A stretch of DNA of 64,000 nt from Devosia sp. 66-14 (GTDB lineage: Bacteria; Pseudomonadota; Alphaproteobacteria; Rhizobiales; Devosiaceae). Position 1 is the stretch's first letter, and each line of letters begins with the position of its first letter. The notes under the pieces were generated by a model, which did not search any database, had not been told where the DNA came from, and saw only the letters and a program-made list of their open reading frames with translations. The position numbers were made by a program, and so were the translations under genes. Shown here one piece after another: positions 17,410-25,045 of the stretch. The stretch covers positions 232,073 through 296,072 of the forward strand of contig MKVB01000006.1 of the NCBI GenBank assembly GCA_001899085.1, written 5' to 3'.

Positions 17410-17440
17410 TCGATACAGCATATCGATACACTGTATCGAT
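17410..17440. promoter_or_regulatory. Palindromic operator between SRPBCC and TetR genes
   Basis: ATCGATACA-C-TGTATCGAT (17422-17440) is a perfect 9-bp inverted repeat around one base. A third half-site, TCGATACAG, lies at 17410-17418 and pairs with CTGTATCGA at 17431-17439. Size and position fit a TetR-family operator controlling the divergent pair, very near the SRPBCC start. Confidence 0.75.
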
Positions 17441-17514
17441 TCGAGGCGATCGTCAAACCTATGGTCGAACGACGTCGGGGTGCTAAGGAATGCTGACCAT
17501 CAGCCGCGGAGACC

Positions 17515-18273
17515 GTGTTGGCCGGCGACGACATCGACAGCTCACTTGCCGGGACCATCGCGCTGCTGTGGAGCGACCATGCCCGCCCGGTCGGGCGGAG
17601 CGGGCTGACCATCGACGACTTCGTCGCAGCGGCCACCGAGCTGGTATGTTCGCAAGGCCTTGAAGGGCTATCGATGCGCGCCATCGCAATGCGCCTTGGC
17701 GTGCGGACGATGGCCACCTACAGCTTCGCCCCAGGCAAGGCGGCGCTTCTGGCGCTGATGGTCGACCGGGCCTATCGCAATCTCTATCCGGCCGGCGCCT
17801 TGCCCTGCGGCCGCAACTGGCGCATCGGTCTGACCCAGATTGCCGAGGCGAACCATAGGCTGTTTCTCGCCAATCGCTGGCTGCAGACGGCGCGCCCTGC
17901 TCGCTCGCCGATGGGACCACACGAAATCCAGAAGAACGAGACCGAACTGGCGGTGCTCGAGGGCATCGGCCTTACCGATTTCGAGATGGAACAGGCGCTG
18001 GCCACCGTGCTCAACCATGCCGCCAATACCGCAGCGCTGCAATCAGGGCTGCTGGCGGAGCGGGAGCAAACCGGTCTCGGCGATCCGGAGTGGTGGCGAC
18101 AGGCAATGCCGCAGCTGGAGCGGTTCGTCGACCCCAACCGGTTTCCGCTCACGGCGCGGGTCGGCCGGGCCGCCACCGAAGCGAGGCAAGGCGAGTTCTG
18201 GGGTGAGCGGGCTTTTCGCTTCGGTCTCGAACGCCTGCTGGATGGGATCGAGGCGCTGATCGCCGGCCGCTAG
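17515..18273 (+). CDS. TetR/AcrR family transcriptional regulator
   Basis: A 252-aa one-domain repressor-type regulator. The HTH is at about residues 32-80: LTIDDFVAAATELVCSQGLEGLSMRAIAMRLGVRTMATYSF, with the usual TetR recognition helix. The longer C-terminal ligand domain (NHAANTAALQSGLLAERE and after) fits the TetR C-terminal class 1 group. Start GTG 17515 has GGAGA just upstream. It is divergent from the SRPBCC gene with palindromes between, so autoregulation is likely. Its stop shares the four bases CTAG (18270-18273) with the convergent cytochrome b561 gene. Confidence 0.88.
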   Translation: MLAGDDIDSSLAGTIALLWSDHARPVGRSGLTIDDFVAAATELVCSQGLEGLSMRAIAMRLGVRTMATYSFAPGKAALLALMVDRAYRNLYPAGALPCGRNWRIGLTQIAEANHRLFLANRWLQTARPARSPMGPHEIQKNETELAVLEGIGLTDFEMEQALATVLNHAANTAALQSGLLAEREQTGLGDPEWWRQAMPQLERFVDPNRFPLTARVGRAATEARQGEFWGERAFRFGLERLLDGIEALIAGR

Positions 18274-18803
18274 GCGGCGCCCACGCCCATCCGCGACAGC
18301 AGCCGGTCGCGGCGGATGAACTGGTGGTACAGCGCCGCCCCGATGTGGAGGGCGAGCAGGCCCAGCATCAGGCGCGTGGCGATGCCGTGGACGGCGCGCG
18401 GCAGCACCGTTTCGAGGTTTGGAAGCGTAGCCGAGCCGATAATGGCCGGCAGCGCTCCCGAGAGGATGATCGTGGCGATGCCGCTCGAGGCCGTCACCAG
18501 CACCACCGCGTAGAGCGCAAAGTGCACGGCCCTGGCTGTGAGTTTCTGCCAGTTCGGCTGATCGGCCGGGAGCGCCGGATGGCGGTCGGCGACCAACCAC
18601 CAGACGATGCGCAGCAAGGTCAGCAGCAGCACCCCTGCCCCCAGCGGAAGGTGCGCCCGCAGCAAGGCAAGCTTGGCCGCAGGGTCAACCTGCGCGGCGG
18701 CCAGAAGGCCGGTGACAAACAGCCCGACGATCATCAGGGCGGTGAGCCAATGGATGGCGATGGCGACGCTGCCATAACGGGTCGAACTGCTCTTGATCGA
18801 CAT
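18270..18803 (-). CDS. Cytochrome b561-type integral membrane protein
   Basis: A 177-aa four-helix di-haem b cytochrome of the prokaryotic b561 family, moving electrons in the inner membrane. Haem ligand histidines lie in RYGSVAIAIHWLTALMIV (helix 1), LRAHLPLGAGVLLLTLLR (helix 2), AVHFALYAVVL (helix 3) and AVHGIATRLMLGLLALHIGAALYH (helix 4). ATG 18803 has AAGGAGG upstream. It is divergent from the MarR gene, with two palindromes in the 73-bp gap, suggesting MarR control. The physiological acceptor is unknown. Confidence 0.9.
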   Translation of the reverse strand: MSIKSSSTRYGSVAIAIHWLTALMIVGLFVTGLLAAAQVDPAAKLALLRAHLPLGAGVLLLTLLRIVWWLVADRHPALPADQPNWQKLTARAVHFALYAVVLVTASSGIATIILSGALPAIIGSATLPNLETVLPRAVHGIATRLMLGLLALHIGAALYHQFIRRDRLLSRMGVGAA

Positions 18804-18839
18804 GGAGGCCTCCTTGCGTTTCGCTTGCATTCGGATTTA

Positions 18840-18873
18840 CATAGCACACTATGGAATTAAATAGCAAGCTATA
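18840..18873. promoter_or_regulatory. Tandem MarR-type palindromes between cytochrome b561 and MarR genes
   Basis: Two dyads lie exactly 20 bp apart (two helical turns): CATAG-CACA-CTATG (18840-18853) and ATAGC-AA-GCTAT (18861-18872). A further GCTATG half-site overlaps the MarR start. They sit in the most AT-rich stretch of the gap and probably bind the adjacent MarR-family protein. Confidence 0.7.
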
Positions 18874-18876
18874 CAC

Positions 18877-19311
18877 ATGAGCTATGTTCGCGAAACCTCG
18901 GCCGGTTACCTCACCAACTGGGCGGCGAGGCTGTTCGCGCGCGCCATCGAGCGGCGGCTGGCGGGTGGGAATTCCGGTCCGATGCCGGTGTTCTTCGCGT
19001 TGCAGGACGGAGGCGCGATGACGCAGAAGGCGCTGGCGCAGCTCGCCGCGGTGGAGCAGCCGACCATGGCCAACACGCTCAGCCGCATGGAACGAGACGG
19101 GCTGGTGCTGAGGACACCTGACCCGAACGATCGGCGCAGCGCCCGGGTGTCGCTGACGCCGCTTGGCCGCGAGCGGGCCAAGGCAGCTTTCGTTTCCGCC
19201 CTCGAGGTCAACGGCATCGCGACCGATGCCCTAGAACCCGAAGAGCGCGAGCTGTTCTACGGAATGATGCGCCGGATCATCGCGGCGCTGGAGCGCGACG
19301 CCGCGGTATGA
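18877..19311 (+). CDS. MarR family transcriptional regulator
   Basis: A 144-aa winged-helix dimeric regulator. The recognition helix and wing are visible: AQLAAVEQPTMANTLSRMERDGLVLRTPDPNDRRSARVSLTPLG (about 50-95), with the DxRS wing tip. Flanking helices form the dimer part. ATG 18877 follows directly on the AT-rich operator region and no strong ribosome site is visible. Divergent from cytochrome b561, which may respond to redox or phenolic compounds as for other MarR members; that is inference from the family. Confidence 0.88.
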   Translation: MSYVRETSAGYLTNWAARLFARAIERRLAGGNSGPMPVFFALQDGGAMTQKALAQLAAVEQPTMANTLSRMERDGLVLRTPDPNDRRSARVSLTPLGRERAKAAFVSALEVNGIATDALEPEERELFYGMMRRIIAALERDAAV

Positions 19312-19505
19312 GGGGTACGAATCGGCGGCCGACATGACCGCACGAATGCAAACGCGCCGCCTTGGTTTCCCCCGCTTTCAACACTAACCACAGGCGTCGT
19401 CGCGATGACCCGATTCGGCCACCGCAGCGTCACATTTTCTAGTCGTCCGGGCCGGTGCCGCTGGTAAACCAATCCTTACACTTTGGGAGGAGACTTCGAG
19501 TCGCC

Positions 19506-20996
19506 ATGGCCGACAACAACGTGCATCGCCTGCGTCCGGAAGACGAGAAGGGCTTCCGCCTTGCGCCCCACAACGTGGAGGCGGAGCAGGCTTTGCTCGG
19601 AGCGATCCTGGTCAACAACGAGGCGTTCTACCGGGTCAGCGACTTCCTCGTGCCCGAGCATTTCTACGAGCCGATCCACCGCACCATCTATGAGGTGCTG
19701 GCCAAGATCATCCGCGCCGGCAAGACCGCGACGCCGATCACCGCCAAGACCTACCTCGCCGACGCGCTGACCGCCGAAGTGACCATGCCGCAGTATCTGG
19801 CGCGGCTGGCGGCGGAGGCAACGACGGTGCTGAACGCGGCCGATTACGGCCAGTCGATCTATGATCTGGCGATCCGCCGCAACCTGATCCAGATCGGCGA
19901 GGAGATGGTGCAGATCGCCTACGACTCCGATGTCGAGGCGACGGCCAACAAGCAGATCGAAGAGGCCGAGAAAGCGCTGTTCGACCTGGCGGAAAAGGGC
20001 CGCTACGATGGCGGCTTCCAGAGCTTTTCGGCGGCCCTGACCGAAGCCATCAAGATGGCCGGCGAGGCCTATGGCCGCGACGGCACGCTGTCGGGCACCT
20101 CGACCGGGCTCACCGATCTCGACCGGCTGATGGGCGGGCTGCAGCGCTCCGACCTGATCATCCTCGCGGCACGTCCCGCCATGGGCAAGACCTCGCTCGC
20201 CACCAACATCGCCTTCCATGTGGCCAAGAGCTTTCGCGGCGAAGTGCAGGCGGATGGGCATTCAAAGACCGTCGACGGCGGGCATGTCGGCTTCTTCAGC
20301 CTCGAAATGAGCGCCGAGCAGCTGGCGACCCGTATTCTCGCCGAGCAGGCCGAGATCTCCTCGTCCGACATCCGGCGCGGCAATATCCACGAGAGCCAGT
20401 TTTCCAAACTGGTCGACACCTCGAACCTGATGGCGCAGGTGCCGCTCTATATCGACGATACCGGCGGCATCTCGGTGGCACAGCTCGCCGCCCGCGCCCG
20501 GCGCCTGAAGCGCCAGAAGGGGCTCGACCTGTTGATCGTCGACTACCTGCAGCTGCTCAGCGGTTCCTCCAAGAAGGCGAGCGAGAACCGCGTGCAGGAA
20601 CTGACCGAGATCACCACCACGCTCAAGGCCCTGGCCAAGGAGCTGGAAGTGCCGATCATCGCGCTCAGCCAGCTCAGCCGACAGGTCGAAAACCGCGACG
20701 ACAAGCATCCTCAGCTTGCGGACTTGCGCGAATCCGGTTCCATCGAGCAGGACGCCGACGTGGTGCTGTTTGTGTATCGCGAGGAATATTACCTCAAGAA
20801 CAAGGAGCCCAAGGAGGGTACGCCGGAACACATGGCGTGGCAGGGCGAGATGGAACAGGTGCACGGCAAGGCCGAAGTCATCATCGGCAAGCAGCGTCAC
20901 GGCCCCACGGGCACCGTGCAGGTGAGCTTTGAGGCGCAGTTCACGCGCTTCGGCAACCTGGCGCGAGCCGACTACCTGCCCGAAAGGATGGAATAG
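19506..20996 (+). CDS. dnaB: Replicative DNA helicase DnaB
   Basis: Hexameric 5'-3' helicase of the replication fork, 496 aa. The N-terminal domain opens RLAPHNVEAEQALLGAILVNN; the linker leads to a RecA-like core with Walker A ARPAMGKTS (about residue 220), SLEMSAEQLATR, Walker B LLIVDYLQLLSG and the arginine-finger region. GGGAGGAGA at 19485-19493 is about 12 bases from ATG 19506, slightly far, but no better start exists in frame. Its stop overlaps the alr GTG by one base. Confidence 0.96.
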   Translation: MADNNVHRLRPEDEKGFRLAPHNVEAEQALLGAILVNNEAFYRVSDFLVPEHFYEPIHRTIYEVLAKIIRAGKTATPITAKTYLADALTAEVTMPQYLARLAAEATTVLNAADYGQSIYDLAIRRNLIQIGEEMVQIAYDSDVEATANKQIEEAEKALFDLAEKGRYDGGFQSFSAALTEAIKMAGEAYGRDGTLSGTSTGLTDLDRLMGGLQRSDLIILAARPAMGKTSLATNIAFHVAKSFRGEVQADGHSKTVDGGHVGFFSLEMSAEQLATRILAEQAEISSSDIRRGNIHESQFSKLVDTSNLMAQVPLYIDDTGGISVAQLAARARRLKRQKGLDLLIVDYLQLLSGSSKKASENRVQELTEITTTLKALAKELEVPIIALSQLSRQVENRDDKHPQLADLRESGSIEQDADVVLFVYREEYYLKNKEPKEGTPEHMAWQGEMEQVHGKAEVIIGKQRHGPTGTVQVSFEAQFTRFGNLARADYLPERME

Positions 20997-22135
20997 TGAT
21001 GGCGGCACCGGCCATTGCGACCGGTTACGGCGGGCGACTGACGGTCGACCTGGGGGCGCTGAAGCGCAACTGGCAGGCCCTCGACAAGGTGAGCCGCGGC
21101 GCGCTGACCGGCGCGGTGGTGAAGGCCGACGCCTATGGCACCGGCATCGCCCAGGCCTCGCGCGCCTTTTACGAGGCCGGTGCCCGCTTCTTCTTTGCCG
21201 CAACGCCCGACGAAGGCATCGCAGTGCGGGCGGCGTTGCCCGAGGACAGCCACATCTTCATCCTCTCGGGGCTCTACCCCGGCTCGGCGCCGCTCTATGT
21301 CGGCGAGCGGCTGATGCCGTGCCTTGCCTCGATTCCCATGCTGGAGGAATGGCTGCAGGCCTGCGCCGCCTCCAACCAGGCACTGCCGGCGGCGCTGCAT
21401 TTCGACACCGGCATCAACCGGCTCGGCTTCCGGCTCAACGAGACCTCGATCGTCAAGCGGCTGGTCGACTCGATCGGCTACGCGCCGCAGATGATCATGA
21501 GCCACCTGGCCTGCGCGGACACCCCGGCGCATGAGAAGAACCGCACGCAGCTGGCGCTGTTCACCTCGGTGATGGCCCAGTTCCCTGGCGTTCCGGCCTC
21601 GCTCAGCAACTCGGCCGGGCTGATGAGCAACCGCGAGAACCATTTCCAGATGGTTCGCCCGGGCATTGCGCTCTATGGCGGCCGCGCCGTCGCCGGCCGG
21701 CGCAACCCGATGGCCCCGGTGGTGACGCTGGAGGCGCCGGTGCTGATGACCAAGGACGTCAAGACCGGCGAAACAGTCGGCTATGGCGCCCTGCAGACGA
21801 TGTCGCGCGACAGCCGTCTCGCCATCGTCGCCATCGGCTATGCCGACGGCTTCTTCCGCTCGCTGAGTTCGTCCAACAATCACCGCGGCACGCATGTGGT
21901 GATCCAGGGCCAGCCCTGCCCGGTGGTGGGTCGGGTGTCGATGGACATGATCGGGGTCGACATCACCGACCTGCCGCGGCCGCCGGCGCCGGGCGAGATG
22001 GTCGAGATCATCGGCAAGCAGGTCACCGTCGACGACCATGCCGATATCGCCAACACCATCGGCTATGAAGTGCTGACCAGCCTCAAGGGCCGCTACTCGC
22101 GCAACTATATCGAGAGCGCCGCGCCGACGGCTTGA
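20996..22135 (+). CDS. alr: Alanine racemase
   Basis: PLP enzyme that makes D-alanine for peptidoglycan. The 379-aa product has the PLP lysine Lys43 in AVVKADAYGTG, HFDTGINRLGF, the MSHLACAD stretch and, at the second active-site region, VGYGALQ with the catalytic tyrosine, followed by AIVAIGYADGF and GRVSMDMIGVD. Start GTG 20996 overlaps the dnaB stop (TAGTG); ATG 20999 is equally possible. Probably co-transcribed with dnaB. Confidence 0.95.
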   Translation: MMAAPAIATGYGGRLTVDLGALKRNWQALDKVSRGALTGAVVKADAYGTGIAQASRAFYEAGARFFFAATPDEGIAVRAALPEDSHIFILSGLYPGSAPLYVGERLMPCLASIPMLEEWLQACAASNQALPAALHFDTGINRLGFRLNETSIVKRLVDSIGYAPQMIMSHLACADTPAHEKNRTQLALFTSVMAQFPGVPASLSNSAGLMSNRENHFQMVRPGIALYGGRAVAGRRNPMAPVVTLEAPVLMTKDVKTGETVGYGALQTMSRDSRLAIVAIGYADGFFRSLSSSNNHRGTHVVIQGQPCPVVGRVSMDMIGVDITDLPRPPAPGEMVEIIGKQVTVDDHADIANTIGYEVLTSLKGRYSRNYIESAAPTA

Positions 22136-22154
22136 GCGGGAGGAAGGGACGGCT

Positions 22155-23147
22155 GTGACAGCGCTGCACTTCGCAACCCGGCTCAATTCGTTCGCCTCGC
22201 GACCGGACGCCGCATGGCCCGGGCTTACGGGAAAGCCGAGCGTCCTGCAGCTGACCGCGCGAGCGGCGACGGCGACCGGACTGACGCATGTCGATCTGAA
22301 TTATCCTGATCACCTCGGCGCCGGCGTCGCTGCCACGGCGCAGGGCATTCGCGACCTGGGGCTGGAGATCAACGGCCTCGCGATGCGTTACTACACCGAG
22401 CCGGCGTTCAAGATCGGCGCATTCACCAATCCAGACCCCGCGATTCGACGCGCCGCCATCGACCTGACCAAGCGTGGCATCGATGCGGCGCTCGAGGCAG
22501 GCGCGCCGCTGATGACGCTGTGGCTGGGTCAGGACGGCTTCGACTACGCGCTGCAGGCGAACTACGACCGATTGTGGTCGATGGAGATCGACGGCATCCG
22601 CGAGGTGGCGGCGTACCAGCCGGAATGCGACATCAGCATCGAGTACAAGCCGAACGAGCCGCGCTCCTATTCGCTGCTGCCCGATTGCGCGACGACACTG
22701 CTGGCGATCCGTGAGATCGGGCTTGCCAACCTGGGCGTGACTCTCGATTTCGCCCATTCTCTCTATGCTGACGAGCAGCCGGCTTTTGCCGCCGCACTGA
22801 TCGCACGCCACAGCCGACTGCTCGGCGTGCACCTCAATGACGGTTACGGCAAACGCGATGACGGGCTGATGGTGGGCGCGGTCAACACGCTCAAGACGAT
22901 CGAGCTGCTGCGCCAGGTTCGACATGACGGCTACCAGGGGCCGATCTACTTCGACACCTTCCCCGATATGACCGGGCTCGACCCGGTGCACGAGTGCTCG
23001 GTCAACATCGCCACCGTGACCTCGATGATGGCCGTGGTCGACCGGCTCGATGCGTCCAACAGCCTGGACGAGGCCATGGCGCGACAGGACGCGGTATCGG
23101 TGCAGGCGATCGTGCAGGCCGCGTTGTCCGCGCCGCGGCCCGCATGA
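22155..23147 (+). CDS. Xylose isomerase-like TIM-barrel protein (sugar phosphate isomerase/epimerase family)
   Basis: A 330-aa protein of the AP-endonuclease-2/xylose-isomerase-like TIM barrel superfamily. Barrel landmarks: VDLNYPDHL, GLEINGLAMRYY, AAIDLTKRGIDAALEAGAPLMTLWLGQDGFDY, the metal-site glutamate in ISIEYKPNEPRS, LGVTLDFAHSLYADEQPA (Asp/His), LLGVHLNDGYGKRDD and GPIYFDTFP. The HLNDG and FDTFP parts resemble L-rhamnose isomerase-like enzymes. GTG 22155 starts 19 bp after alr. Its stop overlaps the next gene by 4 bp (ATGA), pairing it with a sugar kinase. The sugar is unknown. Confidence 0.8.
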   Translation: MTALHFATRLNSFASRPDAAWPGLTGKPSVLQLTARAATATGLTHVDLNYPDHLGAGVAATAQGIRDLGLEINGLAMRYYTEPAFKIGAFTNPDPAIRRAAIDLTKRGIDAALEAGAPLMTLWLGQDGFDYALQANYDRLWSMEIDGIREVAAYQPECDISIEYKPNEPRSYSLLPDCATTLLAIREIGLANLGVTLDFAHSLYADEQPAFAAALIARHSRLLGVHLNDGYGKRDDGLMVGAVNTLKTIELLRQVRHDGYQGPIYFDTFPDMTGLDPVHECSVNIATVTSMMAVVDRLDASNSLDEAMARQDAVSVQAIVQAALSAPRPA

Positions 23148-24010
23148 GCAACACTGTCGTCGTCTTCGGCAGCCTGCACTACGACATCACCGTCCAGACC
23201 CAGGCCTGGCCACAGCAAGGCGAAACGGCCGTCGGCCAATCCTGGGCGCCGAAGCTCGGCGGCAAGGGGCGCAATCAGGCGGTGGCGGCGGCGAGGGCGG
23301 GCGCCAGCGTGGCAATGATCGGCGCCATCGGCGATGACCAGTTCGGCGCGGCGTTGCGAGCCGATCTCGACGGTCGGAGGATCGACCATTCGCGCCTGCG
23401 CGTGATCGCTGGGGCGGGTTCGGGGATGAGCGTCGCGCTGTCGGACAAGACCGGCGACTACCGCGCGGTGATCGTCTCCGGCAGCAATCTGGCACTCGGC
23501 GCAGCAGATGTTCCGGACGCCTCGTTCTGGTCGGACACTCGCGTGCTGATCCTGCAGAACGAGGTCCCGGACCCGGCCAACACCTTGGCTGCCGGCGCAG
23601 CTCGCGCATCGGGCAGCCTGGTCATCCTCAACGCCGCCCCTGCCCGGCCGCTGAGCGCCGATCTCGCGGCGCAGGTCGATCTGCTCGTTGTCAACGCCGG
23701 TGAAGCGGCGACCCTCGCCGGGTCACCCGAACCTGGCACCCTCAACGAGGCAAAGTCGGCGGCGCTGCTTCTCGCGCGCAGCTTCCCGCAAGTGATCGTG
23801 ACGGCCGGGGCGGCCGGGCTGGTATTTGCCGCTGGTGACGAAACCCTGCTGATCGCCGCGGAGCCGGTCGCCGTGATCAGCACGCATGGCGCGGGCGATG
23901 CCTTTGTCGGCACGCTGGCCGCCGCGTTGGCTGGTGGGGTCGCCATGGGCACGGCGCTGTCCAGGGCCAACCATGCGGCGGCCGTGCTGGTGTCGGGCCA
24001 GGCTCACTAG
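23144..24010 (+). CDS. PfkB family sugar kinase (ribokinase-like)
   Basis: A 288-aa carbohydrate kinase. PfkB signatures: VVVFGSLHYDITVQT at the N-terminus, the GG-motif PKLGGKGRNQAVAAARAG (about 38-55), and the catalytic STHGAGDAFVGTLAAAL with Asp as base (about 246). ATG 23144 overlaps the isomerase stop (ATGA), so translation is coupled; the pair may isomerise and phosphorylate the same sugar. Ribokinase is the closest resemblance, but a nucleoside or deoxysugar substrate is possible. Confidence 0.85.
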   Translation: MSNTVVVFGSLHYDITVQTQAWPQQGETAVGQSWAPKLGGKGRNQAVAAARAGASVAMIGAIGDDQFGAALRADLDGRRIDHSRLRVIAGAGSGMSVALSDKTGDYRAVIVSGSNLALGAADVPDASFWSDTRVLILQNEVPDPANTLAAGAARASGSLVILNAAPARPLSADLAAQVDLLVVNAGEAATLAGSPEPGTLNEAKSAALLLARSFPQVIVTAGAAGLVFAAGDETLLIAAEPVAVISTHGAGDAFVGTLAAALAGGVAMGTALSRANHAAAVLVSGQAH

Positions 24011-24188
24011 GCCGCCACCTCACGCGCTGCGCCCGGTTGCCTTGCACAATTGCGAGCGCTAGCCTGCCGAGGGCCGCTCCAGCCAAACCTGCCGCCGGGT
24101 TGAAGGGAGCTCTGCGGACAGCTTGCGACCGACCTCAGCCCTGGTCGACGCGTAATCGGCGGACGTCGACCCAGAGATGAGGTCTGGC

Positions 24189-24560
24189 ATGCCGTTTGGA
24201 GTTACGCCGTTTACGCGCGCAGGACTGCTATCGATCAAGCACGCGGTCCGCGACCGCTACCCGCAGATCAAGTCTGGGCACTTCGACGAGGCGATGGCCT
24301 ATGCCTTGGGGTTCGATACCTATGCTGCGATGCTCCCGGTAATCGAACTGGCCGAGAAGTCGAGTGACATGTCGGCGGTGGCGAAACCCGACTGGTTCCT
24401 CGTGCGGCTGAACGATCTTGGATACGACCTCAACGAAATGAAGCCGCTAAGTGCCTTCCTCTGGAGCCTGCCGATGGAGTTTGCGATGTCGGTGATGGCA
24501 ACGGAACGCACCGAACGCGCCAGGTCGCTGCTCTCGCCCAAGGCGGCCAATGATGGCTGA
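24189..24560 (+). CDS. Hypothetical protein upstream of a P-loop kinase
   Basis: A 123-aa soluble protein: GVTPFTRAGLLSIKHAVRDRYPQIKSGHFDEAMAYALGFDTYAAM. The pattern of a helix followed by EAMAYALGFDTYAAM resembles short helical recognition repeats, but I cannot name a family. ATG 24189 has GAGG about 5 bases upstream; ATG 24177 is alternative. It overlaps the next gene by 11 bp, so the two are probably co-expressed. The 178-bp gap before it holds no other gene. Confidence 0.6.
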   Translation: MPFGVTPFTRAGLLSIKHAVRDRYPQIKSGHFDEAMAYALGFDTYAAMLPVIELAEKSSDMSAVAKPDWFLVRLNDLGYDLNEMKPLSAFLWSLPMEFAMSVMATERTERARSLLSPKAANDG

Positions 24561-25044
24561 CGATGTGCGGATATTGATCACCGGCAATAGCGGGTCGGGC
24601 AAGACCTGGCTGGGCGAGCGGCTGTCTGAGCGCCTGACGGTGCCGCTGGTGCGCCTCGATGATGTCTATTGGCAGGATGCCTATGGCGGCAAGGAACGCG
24701 ACAAGCAGGTGGTGTTCGACGAGGTGGCCGAACGTGCGACCGAGGGGTCGTGGGTGATGGAGGGCGTCTATGGCTGGCTGTTGCCGGCCGCCCTGCCCCG
24801 CGCCACCGAGTTCATCTTCCTCGACCTGCCCCTCGATGAGTGTCTCGACAATGTCCGCCGTCGCGGCGGCCAGGGGGCGGAAGACGAGGCGTTTGCGGCC
24901 CTGCTGGCCTGGGCAGCCGAATACCCCAACCGGCAGAACGCCAACTCCCGGCAGGCGCATCAGCGGATATGGGATGGTTTCGGTGGAGCCAAGCGCATCC
25001 TGCGCAGCCGCGCCGAGCTGGACGAGAACGTCCTGCAACGCTGA
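24550..25044 (+). CDS. P-loop nucleotide kinase-like protein (adenylate kinase/topology-modulation-like)
   Basis: A 164-aa P-loop NTPase. Walker A is ITGNSGSGKTW (about residues 10-20), followed by LDDVYWQDAYGGKERDKQ and FIFLDLPLDECLDNVRRRGGQG, a layout like the FlaR/topology-modulation ATPases and small kinases. No dedicated substrate motif is clear. ATG 24550 (or 24553) overlaps the previous gene. Convergent with the histidine kinase gene (1-bp gap). Confidence 0.75.
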   Translation: MMADDVRILITGNSGSGKTWLGERLSERLTVPLVRLDDVYWQDAYGGKERDKQVVFDEVAERATEGSWVMEGVYGWLLPAALPRATEFIFLDLPLDECLDNVRRRGGQGAEDEAFAALLAWAAEYPNRQNANSRQAHQRIWDGFGGAKRILRSRAELDENVLQR

Positions 25045-25045
25045 T

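Noticed and set aside
24011-24188. A possible promoter or small gene in this 178-bp gap
   Set aside because: No convincing -35/-10 pair or coding frame; TTGCAC near 24042 has no matching -10.
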